Of a DNA stretch of 64,000 nt, positions 15,518 to 25,830 are shown in pieces. Under the pieces are notes generated by a model. It did not search any database. It had not been told where the DNA came from and saw nothing but the letters and a program-made list of their open reading frames with translations. A program made the position numbers and the translations under genes. The number at the start of each line of letters is the position of its first letter. Position 1 is the stretch's first letter. The stretch spans positions 1-64,000 of the forward strand of contig JBNLDC010000067.1 in the NCBI GenBank assembly GCA_050304135.1, written 5' to 3'. The stretch comes from JAFGNB01 sp050304135 (lineage in GTDB: Bacteria > Fibrobacterota > Chitinivibrionia > Chitinivibrionales > Chitinispirillaceae).

Positions 15518-18500
15518 ATGAATATTACAACCAGGTTTACCATAGTAACCCTGCTGCTTTTCGCTGTCTTCACGTCAAACACACTGGCATGGAAAGTACC
15601 GGGGGATGCTACTAAAAAGAAATCGACTGCCGCATCTGCAGCTGCTGACCCGTTCAAGCGTGGACTGCGGGGGATGAGGAAAGTCTCCCTCGACGATTTT
15701 TCGGATACAAAAGGCACTACTCCCAAACTCAACCGTCTGGTTGGGAAAAAAGTACCGGCCGCCAATGAGGCAGCGGAGCGGCTCAACCAGCGGTTGAAAA
15801 AAATCGGAGCCGACGTCCGGATCACACGGACACAGGTGGATAAAAAAGGAAACCGTCATATCCGGATGAAGCAGTATTGCGATAATATGCCGGTCATCGG
15901 TTCGGACATGATCGTTCATGTCAATACCGACAACGAGATCTATCTGGTTTCAGGAAACATCTTTCCGATAAAAGCAACGCGCCCCTTAAAAGGGCTCGGG
16001 AGCGAGAAGGCTAAATCCATGGCGATAAAAAGCTTTCCGTCGGAGCCGGTGAAAACTGAAGGCAACGCACAGCTGGTAGTGTTCGACAGTATTGTTGCTT
16101 ATGAATGTACGGTTGTTCAATCATCACCCCCGCAACGGTGGAAAGTGTTCCTTGACGCCCGTACCGGAACGGAACTCGGAAGACTGGATCAGTTGTTCCG
16201 TGCAGCACCGGGCCCGTCAGGATCACATGTTCCCGTAACCGGTTACCGTCTGCCCAATGAGGACGGCGCACTGATTACCATCAAAGGCTGGCAGGATCTC
16301 GGAGGCAATTATTTTCTGTACCATAAAAACGAACTCTGGGGAGTATATAATCTTGACACTCCCGACTGGGAACAACGGAGTACCTCGACATGGGGTACCA
16401 GTGATCCAGCTTCGGTTTCACTGGCGAATAATTTTTCCATAACCCAGAACTTCGTTGCCTCCGTGTTGGGTCGCAGCAGTTTTAATGACCTCGGAGCGTT
16501 CGCGCAGGCAAATGTTCACGAAGGAACGAATTACGTCAATGCATACTGGGATGGTTCCGATTTTCATTTCGGAGACGGCGACGGGGTACAGGCAGCCCCG
16601 CTTACCACCCTTGATATTTCAGCACATGAATACGGTCATGCAATAACCCAGTACACCTCTAATCTCGTTTACTCCTATGAGTCGGGTGCACTCAATGAAT
16701 CCTTCTCTGATATTATGGGAACCTGGGTTGAGTTCCATGCCCAACCCGACGGAAGATCGGCCTATCCGAATGCGACCGCCGGACAGGCGGACTGGCTCTG
16801 CGGCGAAGACTGCTGGCTGGATGATGTTGCCCTGCGTGACCTTCGTGATCCTCAGCGCTACGGCAACCCTTCCTACTACATGGGAACCTACTGGTATACC
16901 GGCTCAGGAGATAACGGTGGCGTTCACTACAACAGTGGTGTCCAGAACCATGCGTTTTACCTTCTTGCCGAGGGCGGCAGTGGTTCAAATGACGGCCATC
17001 CGTACAACCTGACAGGAATGGGAGTAGATACCGCAGGTGAGATCGCGATGTATGCCAACATGTACCTGCTTACCTCTTCCTCGCAGTATCGTGATGCACG
17101 AAACGGGTGGATTCAGGCGGCGGTATCGCTCGGCTATGACGCGGACCGGGTCAGTGATGCCTGGGCGGCAGTCGGCATTCTACCACTGGTGCATCATTTG
17201 GACGTTTCTCCATCATCGCTTGCTTTTGACTCCGTCGGAATAGGTGTTCCCGATACCATGGTGCTGAATCTTATAAATGACGGTGGTGACGCTACACTGG
17301 TCAGTTCTCTTAATTTCAGTAATCCTGCGTTCTCGGCTATTACCACCCTGCCGTTCTCGGTTCCGGGAGGCTCGACCTTGCCGCTGCGGGTGGTTTTCAA
17401 CCCCGTCGGCTACGGATATGTTTCAGGATCGCTCACGATAAACAGTGATGCGGAAGACAACCCGGTTATTACGGTCCCGGTTGAAGGAACAGGAGTAAAC
17501 CCTGCGGCGATAACCATTACCCCGCAATCATTCAACAAAACCGTGGCAGTGGGAGATTCAACGTCGGCGATTATGACTATTACCAATACCGGTGAAGCGA
17601 TGTTGCACTGGACGGTCTCCTCAACCGATGTGACGGTAACCCCCGTGGCTCCGGTACAGTATGACATGAATCACTTTCTGCCGCTCGAAAAAGGAGTCGA
17701 GGATTCCCGGGTAGGTGAACCGGTTACCACACTGTACGGAGGTCCCGATAGTACCGGGTACACATGGATTGATTCTGACGATCCGGCCGGCCCAACATAC
17801 CAGTGGCAGGATATCAGTACAAGCGGTACCCGGATGAGTACCGTTTCGGGGTGTGATGATTGTTATCAGGCCCAACCTCTCAGTTTCAGTTTCCCGTTCT
17901 ACGGCAACACATTCGATACACTGTTCGTCAGTTCAAACGGTTACATTACTTTCGGGACAGGTTCAAGTCAGATAACCAACTATCCGTTGCCGTCAACCAG
18001 CGCACCTGCAAATCTGATAGATGCGTTGCACGACGACCTGTATCCTTCCTCGGGAGGTGATATTTACTTTGAAGACTACGGGAACCGGGTGATAGTACAA
18101 TTCACCAACGTTTACCCCATAAGTGGAAGCGGTTCCTACACCTTTCAGATAGTACTGGAACAATCCGGAACCATTTATCTGTATTACGACAACCTCACCG
18201 GACCACTAACCGGAGCAACAATCGGTATCCAGAACGGTACCCGTGACGACGGTCTGACGGTCGCATACAACACCTCCTATCTGAAAAACGGACTGGCGGT
18301 AAAATTTTCACTGGGTGGTACCTGGTTGAGCGTCTCTCCGGAGTCCGGCAATATCCCCTCCGGTCAATCAGCCGCGATCCAGGTCAAGTTCAACGGCAGC
18401 AGCGTACCGGGTGGAACCTACTTCGGTCAACTCGACCTTTCTCATAATGCGCCAGCTACACCATCGCCTCAGACGGTCCCCTGCACACTCTGGGTAGACG

Positions 18501-21500
18501 GTATCAGAAGACTCTCGGTTGCACCGACATCAGTGGATTTCGGTCCCCTGCGTGCAGGTTCCGAAGGAACAGCAGTTCTGACAGTAACCAACAGCGGTGA
18601 TGAAGCGACGGTGGTTTCCTCGGTAACAAGTTCCAATTCAGTCTTCTCCGGAACGACATCGTTACCACTCACGGTACCTCCGTTCGGAAGCTCGGAACTC
18701 ACCGTTTCGTATAGTCCACAAACCATCGGCAGCCACAGTGGTACGTTGACTATAAACAGTAATGCCGAAGACAACCCTGCACTCACGGTCGCTCTTGCGG
18801 GAACGGCCGTTCCCGCTCCGCAAATAGAAGTGACGCCGGCATCAATCTCGGTGACACTTGACGCGGGAAATTCCACGGAAGATTCCCTGCTCATCAGAAA
18901 TACCGGCGGCGACACCCTCTCATTTTCGTTCGCAGGTATTTCGGGTGGAAGCGTTGTTATTAATGAATTCTGCAACAGTCCTGATTTCATTGAATTATGG
19001 AACAGAGGCGGCGAGCAGGATATGAGCGGATGGAGCATCAGCTGGATCGACAACACATCCACCTCCGGATCGTTTACGTTTCCCTCGGGGTATGTTCTCG
19101 GTGGAGGAAAACGGGTGGTTTTAAGAGAAAGCACGGGAACCAATAATGATTCGACCTTCTATTGGGGATCCAATATCGGTTGGGTTACAAGTTCCGTTGT
19201 ATCCGTTTCCCTGTATAATGATGTTGGAACGGGAGTTGATTTTGTCAGAACGACAGGCAGTACCGCCACCCCTCCAGCAGGTGTTAACTTTTACGGTACG
19301 GGAGTCGCTTTTTCAACCTACAGTGCATACCGGCTTCGTAATGATGATACCGATTCGACTACCGATTGGGCGAATTCGAGTACCCCTTCGGAATTTCTGT
19401 TGAATCCGGGACAAACCGGCGGTATCGTCATGCCGTCGTGGCTGCAACTGTCGGCAACATCCGGGAAAGTGGCTACCGGCGACAGTGCGCGTATTACCGT
19501 TTCATTCCATTCCGGAGCACTGGTTGGCGGTACCTATAATCAGACACTTTCAGTGACTCATAATGCGACCAATATTCCATCGCCTGTCGAGATTCCGGTT
19601 GGGTTAACCGTCAACGGGTTCAAACGACTTGCCGTAACCCCTTCCTCACTCTCCTTCGGCGCGATCTGGGTGGGTTTAAGTGATACCGTGATGCTTACCC
19701 TCTCCAACAGCGGCAACGAAGCAACTCAGGTAAGTTCCATTGCTTCAAGCAACGGAGTGTATTCCATCTCCGGTTCACTGCCGGTGACTGTCCCCGCGTT
19801 CGGCGAAGTATCGGTGCCGGTGATTTTCCAGCCGGGAACCATCGGCAGTCACAGCGGTACCCTGACGATAACCAGCGATGCCGAGGATAATCCGACAATC
19901 GCCATAACCTGTACCGGAACCGGTACTACAGCTCCGGAAATCTCGGTTACTCCTCTGAGTTTCTCAGAAACACTTGATGCAGGCGACAGCACCACTGCTG
20001 CGATGACGATTGAAAACAGCGGTGGTGATACGTTACGCTACCACCTGACGACAAACGCATCAGGATCTCCGCTTGCACTTGCCATGCAAAACTACCTGCT
20101 ACCCGGTACGATTTGCAGCATACCCGAAAATTCCGACGGCATACCGGAATCCGAAAAGGTGTCAGTGCAAACAGGTCCTCTGGAATTGCTGGCAGCCGAC
20201 TTGACCGGAATAACCATCATTTACGATCGTTATCACGGCGAACGCGATTCCAGTTATGAATCCGTCCTGATAAATGACATTCAAACCCGTGGAGCAAAAG
20301 TACTTGTCAACAATCAGCCGATCACCGCGTCCCTGCTTGATACAATTGATATTCTATGGATTGATGACGATGGTACCGCTTCATTTTCGGCGTCAGAATC
20401 ATTAGCGGTTGTTACCTGGATAACAAATGGCGGTGGTCTGTTCACTCACTGCGATGCTCCAGGCTTTTTTCAGAACATTGTGCAACCGTTCGGTATCACA
20501 TTCGGCGGAAGTTACACCTCCGGATATACCACAAATATCACTGCCCATCCTGTTACCGACAGTGTTTCTCAGGTCTATCTCTCAGGTCCGATGACCGCCT
20601 GTCTGGTAAGCGGTGACGCTCAGATTATCGTGAGAGACACCGGAAATAACGGCCATGCATGCATTGCTGAAGCAGGTGCCGGTCGAATCGTGTGCGTTGC
20701 GGATGATGATTTTTATAATACCTATATGACGTATGCCGACAACAGAAAATTCGGCAATAATATTATCGACTGGCTTGCCGGAGGCGGTACAAACAGTTGG
20801 CTCTCGGCAGATCCCGATTCAGGAGTAGTTCCTCCTTCAAGCACTATTACCCATACGGTACGATTCCGTACCGGTGATCTGCTGGGAGGAGACTATACCG
20901 GGACAATTGACATTACACATGATGACCCCTCCGTACCTTCTCCCTACTCAATACCCTGCAGTCTGACGGTTGATGGGATACGACGCCTTTCAGTATCACC
21001 TACTTCACTCGATTTCGGATCTATCTGGGTAGGACTGCAGGACACCATGGTACTGCTCCTTTCCAACAGCGGCAACGAAGCAACTCAGGTAAGTTCCATT
21101 ACATCGAACAACGGAATGTATTCCATCTCCGGTTCACTGCCGTTAACGGTCCCCGCGTTCGACGAAGTATCGGTGCCAGTCATTTTCCAACCGGGAACGA
21201 TCGGCAGTCACAGCGGCACTCTGACGATAACCAGCGACGCCGAGGATAATCCTTCCATCACCGTATCTCTCGCCGGAGAAGGGACAACACCCCCTGTTGC
21301 GGAAATACGTCCGGATAGTCTGTACTATAATCTACAACCATCGAGTCCCCCGGAAACAAGGAGTGTTTTCATACACAATACCGGCGGAGGTCTGCTGCAG
21401 TACACGGTGCAGGGTGCCAATCAGATTTCAGGACCCGGACAATCGTCCACCACTGCGATGCCGCAACTGCCGAACATCAGACATGACCTGATTTATTCAA

Positions 21501-24337
21501 ACGATACTACAGAACATCCCTTTATCCCCGGCCGTATCATTATCGGAATGTCCCCCTCCTATACAGCCCCCAGCCAGTCGATCCTCGATGCAGTCGGAGC
21601 GGTGAAGTACCGGGAACTTGGCATCGCCCGCAATCCCCGGACCGGGCTCCAGGTCAATACGCAGCGAAAAGCATTTCTCGTGACCCTGAAAGATACCTCG
21701 GCCGCCGGAGTGTCCATCGCAATAGGTCAGCTCAGAAATAATCCGGCTATCGCCTATGCAGAACCGGATTATATCGTGCAGGCGATCGCCACGCCGAATG
21801 ACCCGTATTTTTCACAGCTCTATGGAATGAACAATACCGGCCAAACCGGCGGAACGGCTGATGCCGACATAGACGCTACCGAAGTCTGGGATCGCCATAC
21901 CGGTACACGGTCAATCCTCGTCGGGATAATCGATACCGGTATTGATTATCTGCACCCGGACCTCGCTGCAAACATCTGGACCAACCCGGGAGAAATCCCC
22001 GATAACGGCATCGATGATGACGGCAACGGATATATCGATGATGTGCACGGCTGGGACTTTGCCTATGATGATGATGATCCGACTGATGGTCATTATCACG
22101 GTACGCACTGTGCCGGCACCATAGCGGGTATCGGTGATAACGGCATCGGTGTTGCCGGTGTCATGTGGACCGCAAACCTTGTCGCCCTTAAATTCCTTGA
22201 CGATGGAGGTTCCGGAGCGACTTCCGATGCGATCGATGCGGTAAATTACGCGACCGCAATGGGAATTTCCATTACCAGCAACAGCTGGGGCGGCGGAGCA
22301 TTCAGCCAGTCACTGATGGATGCGATCGCGCTGGGAGGTTTGTTCGTTGCAGCTGCCGGAAATGACGGTATCAATAACGACGCTTCGCCACACTATCCTT
22401 CAAGCTATGAACTTGATAATATTCTCGCCGTAGCGGCAACTGATGATGATGATCTGCTTGCCTCATTCTCGTGTTACGGACTCACATCGGTTGACATCGG
22501 CGCCCCTGGCGTTGATATCTACAGCTGCTCACCCGGTTCCAGTTACCGGTATCTTTCGGGTACCTCGATGGCAACACCCCATGTTTCCGGTGCCGCGGGA
22601 CTGGTTTTGTCCTACAACCCGTCACTTACTGCCCTGCAGCTCAAAGATATCCTCATGGAAAGCGTCGATCCGGTCGCTTCCCTGTCGGGTATTACGGTAA
22701 CCGGCGGACGCTTGAATGTCAACGAAGCCCTCGATGCGGCTGGACCATCATGGCTGAGCGTTTCACCGCTGCAAAGCGGCTCTATCGTACCCGGTGACAG
22801 TGTCGAACTGACTGTTGAAGTGACCCCTTCGGGCCTGGAAGGCGGCAGATGGACCGGTGAAGTGATCGTGATAACTGACGACCCCCTGCACCAGCAGCTT
22901 TCGGTTTCCGTCACTGCCGATATCGACGGCCAGCGAAGTCTGACAGTCACTCCGTCTTCACTCGAATTCTCATCTTTATGGATCGGCTTGAGTGAAACAC
23001 TGGAAATGACTCTCACGAACAGTGGTAACGAAGCCACGGTGGTGTCATCGATCAGTTCAGACAACGCGGTATTCAATCCTGCGGTCTCATTGCCGGTAAC
23101 CGTGGGCCCGGGTTCAAATGTAACGGTTCCGGTTGTTTTCTCTCCCGTATCGTTAGGCGCCCACACCGCAACCATAACAATCACCAGCAATGCGGAGGAT
23201 AATCCTTCTCTTGCCGTCAACGCCACCGGTTCGGGACTGACGCCGCCCTCAATCGCGATCACTCCTGATCAACTCTCCGTTACCACGGAACCCGGCCAAT
23301 CAACCCAGCGGGATATTACGATCGGAAACACCGGCGGGGATGTACTCGATTATTCCATTCATATTGCCGGTCAGGGAGGTAACGGGGATACGATTGACAT
23401 TCTCGCATGGACACCGTATACCGATATGAGCGGAGAATGGAACAACATGCTGAGTGCGTTCAGCCAGTACCTGACAGATTATTCGGTAACCACTACCACC
23501 ACCTTTGATACAATACAGCTTGAGTCTGCGCTCGAGTCCAGAGAGGTATTCCTTATCCCCGAACAGGAATCGGGAACAATCGCATCAGGGACCGGTACCG
23601 TATTCCGAGGATTTCTTACCCGTTTTCTGCAACGGGGAGGCACGATTATCTACTGCTGCCCGGGATGGAGTGGAAACACGTCCGTCTTCCTGTCAGAAGC
23701 GGATCTTATGCAGCTGACTTCGACAGGAAGTTCCAGCAGCGGCACCATTACCCTTACGCAACCGGGAGACTCACTCTTTTCGGGAATAAGTGGAACCTTC
23801 AGTATGGTTAATGCGACAAGCCATTGTCAGGTGAATGATACCTCGGAGGTTCTCGCTGCTTACAATGGTAATATGGTAGTTGGTCGTAGGATGTTGTATT
23901 CAGGACAGGTAATAACACTGGGTTCGGATTATTACACCAACGATGCGAACTGGGCTCGAATTCTCTGTAATTCAGTCTTGGGTACCACACCTTCAGCCTC
24001 CTGGATATCACTATCCAGTCAGGATGGTTCCGTTCCAACCGGTGGACAACAACAAATCACGGTTACCCTGAATGCAATAGACCTCGATACCGGCACCTAC
24101 AACGCAACGTTGTCGATTGCGCATAACGATCCGTTGGAAATGACCCCGCTGCAAATTCCGGTGACCCTCCGGGTTTCTCCAACCGGCCCTCGGGAGTATC
24201 AAGGCGGCATCCTTTCAATCGGAACATCGTCGATGCCTTTTGTTGCAGGTACCCGATTCCGGATCGTCGATCTGAATATCGGCAGTGCAGTTGCCGGTCA
24301 GGTGCAGGGAACCCGGTATACCGCAATTTTGCGATAA
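15518..24337 (+). CDS. Giant exported M4 + S8 dual protease
   Basis: This 2,939-residue protein has a signal peptide (1-25) and an FTP-type propeptide (to about 230). A thermolysin-type M4 domain carries HEYGH (370-374), Glu394 in GALNESFSD and His470 in GGVHYNSG. A long array of beta modules follows: five choice-of-anchor-D-like domains (starting about 561, 997, 1369, 1821, 2474), a nidogen-like beta-sandwich (about 740-940) and a lamin-tail-like domain (about 1145-1295). There are two amidotransferase-like Rossmann regions (about 1555-1758 and 2625-2818). Between them an S8 inhibitor propeptide (about 2000-2085) precedes a complete subtilisin domain: Asp2139, His2197, oxyanion Asn2282, Ser2350. 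All catalytic residues of both proteases are present. The frame is uninterrupted over 8.8 kb and a strong terminator follows. Confidence 0.93.
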   Translation: MNITTRFTIVTLLLFAVFTSNTLAWKVPGDATKKKSTAASAAADPFKRGLRGMRKVSLDDFSDTKGTTPKLNRLVGKKVPAANEAAERLNQRLKKIGADVRITRTQVDKKGNRHIRMKQYCDNMPVIGSDMIVHVNTDNEIYLVSGNIFPIKATRPLKGLGSEKAKSMAIKSFPSEPVKTEGNAQLVVFDSIVAYECTVVQSSPPQRWKVFLDARTGTELGRLDQLFRAAPGPSGSHVPVTGYRLPNEDGALITIKGWQDLGGNYFLYHKNELWGVYNLDTPDWEQRSTSTWGTSDPASVSLANNFSITQNFVASVLGRSSFNDLGAFAQANVHEGTNYVNAYWDGSDFHFGDGDGVQAAPLTTLDISAHEYGHAITQYTSNLVYSYESGALNESFSDIMGTWVEFHAQPDGRSAYPNATAGQADWLCGEDCWLDDVALRDLRDPQRYGNPSYYMGTYWYTGSGDNGGVHYNSGVQNHAFYLLAEGGSGSNDGHPYNLTGMGVDTAGEIAMYANMYLLTSSSQYRDARNGWIQAAVSLGYDADRVSDAWAAVGILPLVHHLDVSPSSLAFDSVGIGVPDTMVLNLINDGGDATLVSSLNFSNPAFSAITTLPFSVPGGSTLPLRVVFNPVGYGYVSGSLTINSDAEDNPVITVPVEGTGVNPAAITITPQSFNKTVAVGDSTSAIMTITNTGEAMLHWTVSSTDVTVTPVAPVQYDMNHFLPLEKGVEDSRVGEPVTTLYGGPDSTGYTWIDSDDPAGPTYQWQDISTSGTRMSTVSGCDDCYQAQPLSFSFPFYGNTFDTLFVSSNGYITFGTGSSQITNYPLPSTSAPANLIDALHDDLYPSSGGDIYFEDYGNRVIVQFTNVYPISGSGSYTFQIVLEQSGTIYLYYDNLTGPLTGATIGIQNGTRDDGLTVAYNTSYLKNGLAVKFSLGGTWLSVSPESGNIPSGQSAAIQVKFNGSSVPGGTYFGQLDLSHNAPATPSPQTVPCTLWVDGIRRLSVAPTSVDFGPLRAGSEGTAVLTVTNSGDEATVVSSVTSSNSVFSGTTSLPLTVPPFGSSELTVSYSPQTIGSHSGTLTINSNAEDNPALTVALAGTAVPAPQIEVTPASISVTLDAGNSTEDSLLIRNTGGDTLSFSFAGISGGSVVINEFCNSPDFIELWNRGGEQDMSGWSISWIDNTSTSGSFTFPSGYVLGGGKRVVLRESTGTNNDSTFYWGSNIGWVTSSVVSVSLYNDVGTGVDFVRTTGSTATPPAGVNFYGTGVAFSTYSAYRLRNDDTDSTTDWANSSTPSEFLLNPGQTGGIVMPSWLQLSATSGKVATGDSARITVSFHSGALVGGTYNQTLSVTHNATNIPSPVEIPVGLTVNGFKRLAVTPSSLSFGAIWVGLSDTVMLTLSNSGNEATQVSSIASSNGVYSISGSLPVTVPAFGEVSVPVIFQPGTIGSHSGTLTITSDAEDNPTIAITCTGTGTTAPEISVTPLSFSETLDAGDSTTAAMTIENSGGDTLRYHLTTNASGSPLALAMQNYLLPGTICSIPENSDGIPESEKVSVQTGPLELLAADLTGITIIYDRYHGERDSSYESVLINDIQTRGAKVLVNNQPITASLLDTIDILWIDDDGTASFSASESLAVVTWITNGGGLFTHCDAPGFFQNIVQPFGITFGGSYTSGYTTNITAHPVTDSVSQVYLSGPMTACLVSGDAQIIVRDTGNNGHACIAEAGAGRIVCVADDDFYNTYMTYADNRKFGNNIIDWLAGGGTNSWLSADPDSGVVPPSSTITHTVRFRTGDLLGGDYTGTIDITHDDPSVPSPYSIPCSLTVDGIRRLSVSPTSLDFGSIWVGLQDTMVLLLSNSGNEATQVSSITSNNGMYSISGSLPLTVPAFDEVSVPVIFQPGTIGSHSGTLTITSDAEDNPSITVSLAGEGTTPPVAEIRPDSLYYNLQPSSPPETRSVFIHNTGGGLLQYTVQGANQISGPGQSSTTAMPQLPNIRHDLIYSNDTTEHPFIPGRIIIGMSPSYTAPSQSILDAVGAVKYRELGIARNPRTGLQVNTQRKAFLVTLKDTSAAGVSIAIGQLRNNPAIAYAEPDYIVQAIATPNDPYFSQLYGMNNTGQTGGTADADIDATEVWDRHTGTRSILVGIIDTGIDYLHPDLAANIWTNPGEIPDNGIDDDGNGYIDDVHGWDFAYDDDDPTDGHYHGTHCAGTIAGIGDNGIGVAGVMWTANLVALKFLDDGGSGATSDAIDAVNYATAMGISITSNSWGGGAFSQSLMDAIALGGLFVAAAGNDGINNDASPHYPSSYELDNILAVAATDDDDLLASFSCYGLTSVDIGAPGVDIYSCSPGSSYRYLSGTSMATPHVSGAAGLVLSYNPSLTALQLKDILMESVDPVASLSGITVTGGRLNVNEALDAAGPSWLSVSPLQSGSIVPGDSVELTVEVTPSGLEGGRWTGEVIVITDDPLHQQLSVSVTADIDGQRSLTVTPSSLEFSSLWIGLSETLEMTLTNSGNEATVVSSISSDNAVFNPAVSLPVTVGPGSNVTVPVVFSPVSLGAHTATITITSNAEDNPSLAVNATGSGLTPPSIAITPDQLSVTTEPGQSTQRDITIGNTGGDVLDYSIHIAGQGGNGDTIDILAWTPYTDMSGEWNNMLSAFSQYLTDYSVTTTTTFDTIQLESALESREVFLIPEQESGTIASGTGTVFRGFLTRFLQRGGTIIYCCPGWSGNTSVFLSEADLMQLTSTGSSSSGTITLTQPGDSLFSGISGTFSMVNATSHCQVNDTSEVLAAYNGNMVVGRRMLYSGQVITLGSDYYTNDANWARILCNSVLGTTPSASWISLSSQDGSVPTGGQQQITVTLNAIDLDTGTYNATLSIAHNDPLEMTPLQIPVTLRVSPTGPREYQGGILSIGTSSMPFVAGTRFRIVDLNIGSAVAGQVQGTRYTAILR

Positions 24338-24381
24338 AACCTGTTCATGCCGGATTCGGTGTATCCGGTAAGAATACTGGG

Positions 24382-24423
24382 AAACGAGGTCTGCGATACC
24401 CCTTATCGCAGACCTCGTTTTGC
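24382..24423 (+). terminator. Strong rho-independent terminator
   Basis: AAACGAGGTCTGCGATA (24382-24398) pairs perfectly over 17 bp with TATCGCAGACCTCGTTT (24404-24420), and T residues follow. It ends the giant protease transcript 44 nt after its stop. Confidence 0.92.
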
Positions 24424-24653
24424 TTGTAATAGCGATTCGAGTGATTGTGACCTCTTTTTCAGCGTGTTTTCAGGCATGACAGCTCTTTGACACTTGCCTT
24501 TCAACAGGACCGTATTTTATGTTACAAAGTCATTTGTTTCTGGGGTTACAACCGGTGATAGTTACCGGTTTACCTCGTTGAAAACAGAAACCAGCCATAC
24601 CTATACTGTTTAAACCGTTTTCACCTCCTCTCAGTAATGAGGCAAGAAAGTCA

Positions 24654-25622
24654 ATGAAAGCTCTTCAGTTTGCCGCACCCGGAAAAATTGCCATGCACAC
24701 CGATGTTCCCATCCCGGAACCGGCGGAAGGTGAAATACAGGTCAGGTGTACCACTGTCGGGATGTGCGGCAGCAATATGGGGCATTATACCGGGAAAGGG
24801 GTCTGGAAAAAAAGAGTCTATCCGGCACCGATCGCCAGCACAGGGCATGAAAACATCGGCTATATCACCAGATCACGGCATCCGGACTGGAAAGAGGGAA
24901 CCCTCGTTCTTGCTCAGCCCGAGGGGCATTTCGGTTTTGCCGAATATATCGTCAGTCGTCCCCCGTCAATCGCCCGGCTTCCTGAAAATGATCCGGATCC
25001 GAGCACACTGATTATCGCTCAGCCGCTTGCAACAGTGCTTCGGGCGCTGTCGCTGACCGGGGAGTCCGTTATCAATAAAACCTGTGCGGTTATCGGACAG
25101 GGGTCAATGGGACTGATTTTCACGCACATTCTGCGGTTGTTCGGAGCACGAAGGATATTCGCCGTGGACATGCTCGACTGGCGGTTGAAATGGTCTGAAC
25201 GGTACAGGGCGGATGCGGTTATCAATGCATCGAAAGAGGATCCGATTGCCGCAATCGATCGACTGACCGGCGGCGGAAAATGTGATTTCGTGGTTGATGC
25301 CGCAGGCAGGGAATCATCACTGCAGACAGCTGTTTTCTGCCTGCGCGATTACGGGCGACTGCTGGTATTCGGCATGCCGCACAATGAACAGTTCAATTTT
25401 CCCTGGTACCATACCTTCCGGTCGAATATTCAGATCAGTACCTGTGTGGGACCTGAATGCGGTGAATTTTTTCAGACGGCTGCGGATATGGTAGTAGACG
25501 ATCGGGCAGCAGTACTCCGTGACATTGTCACGCCGCGCTTCCCCTGGGACCGTGCCCCTGAAGCGTTCGCGCTGTACGCATCCAACGCCACCGATGCACT
25601 GAAAGTTACCCTCGAGTTCTAA
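24654..25622 (+). CDS. MDR-family dehydrogenase without structural zinc
   Basis: This 322-residue zinc-type medium-chain dehydrogenase/reductase has Cys38 (GMCGSN) and His65-Glu66 (STGHEN) as expected catalytic zinc ligands. The coenzyme-binding motif is VIGQGSMGLIFTHIL, followed by an Asp (FAVDMLDWR) that suggests NAD. The four-Cys structural zinc lobe is missing, so the protein is about 25 residues shorter than typical sorbitol dehydrogenases. The next two genes on the same strand encode a dehydratase-family protein and its activase, 208 nt away, so a functional link is possible but not shown. Substrate is unknown. No strong Shine-Dalgarno precedes the ATG (GAGGCAAG only). Confidence 0.85.
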   Translation: MKALQFAAPGKIAMHTDVPIPEPAEGEIQVRCTTVGMCGSNMGHYTGKGVWKKRVYPAPIASTGHENIGYITRSRHPDWKEGTLVLAQPEGHFGFAEYIVSRPPSIARLPENDPDPSTLIIAQPLATVLRALSLTGESVINKTCAVIGQGSMGLIFTHILRLFGARRIFAVDMLDWRLKWSERYRADAVINASKEDPIAAIDRLTGGGKCDFVVDAAGRESSLQTAVFCLRDYGRLLVFGMPHNEQFNFPWYHTFRSNIQISTCVGPECGEFFQTAADMVVDDRAAVLRDIVTPRFPWDRAPEAFALYASNATDALKVTLEF

Positions 25623-25830
25623 ACTGAAACTATTTCTGCGTACACATTATTGCCATCATCGGGCTATCCGATATTCCCCCGGCATGACACTATTTATTCC
25701 CAATCTCGTTCACTCGTGAAGCAATAGACCTTTCCGAAAAAGTATTTTATCAACCGGAAGCATATTTTCTACAGGATCAGTACGGTTTTTCACCGTTACC
25801 TGTCACGACTCAGCACCGCAGGAGCACGTA

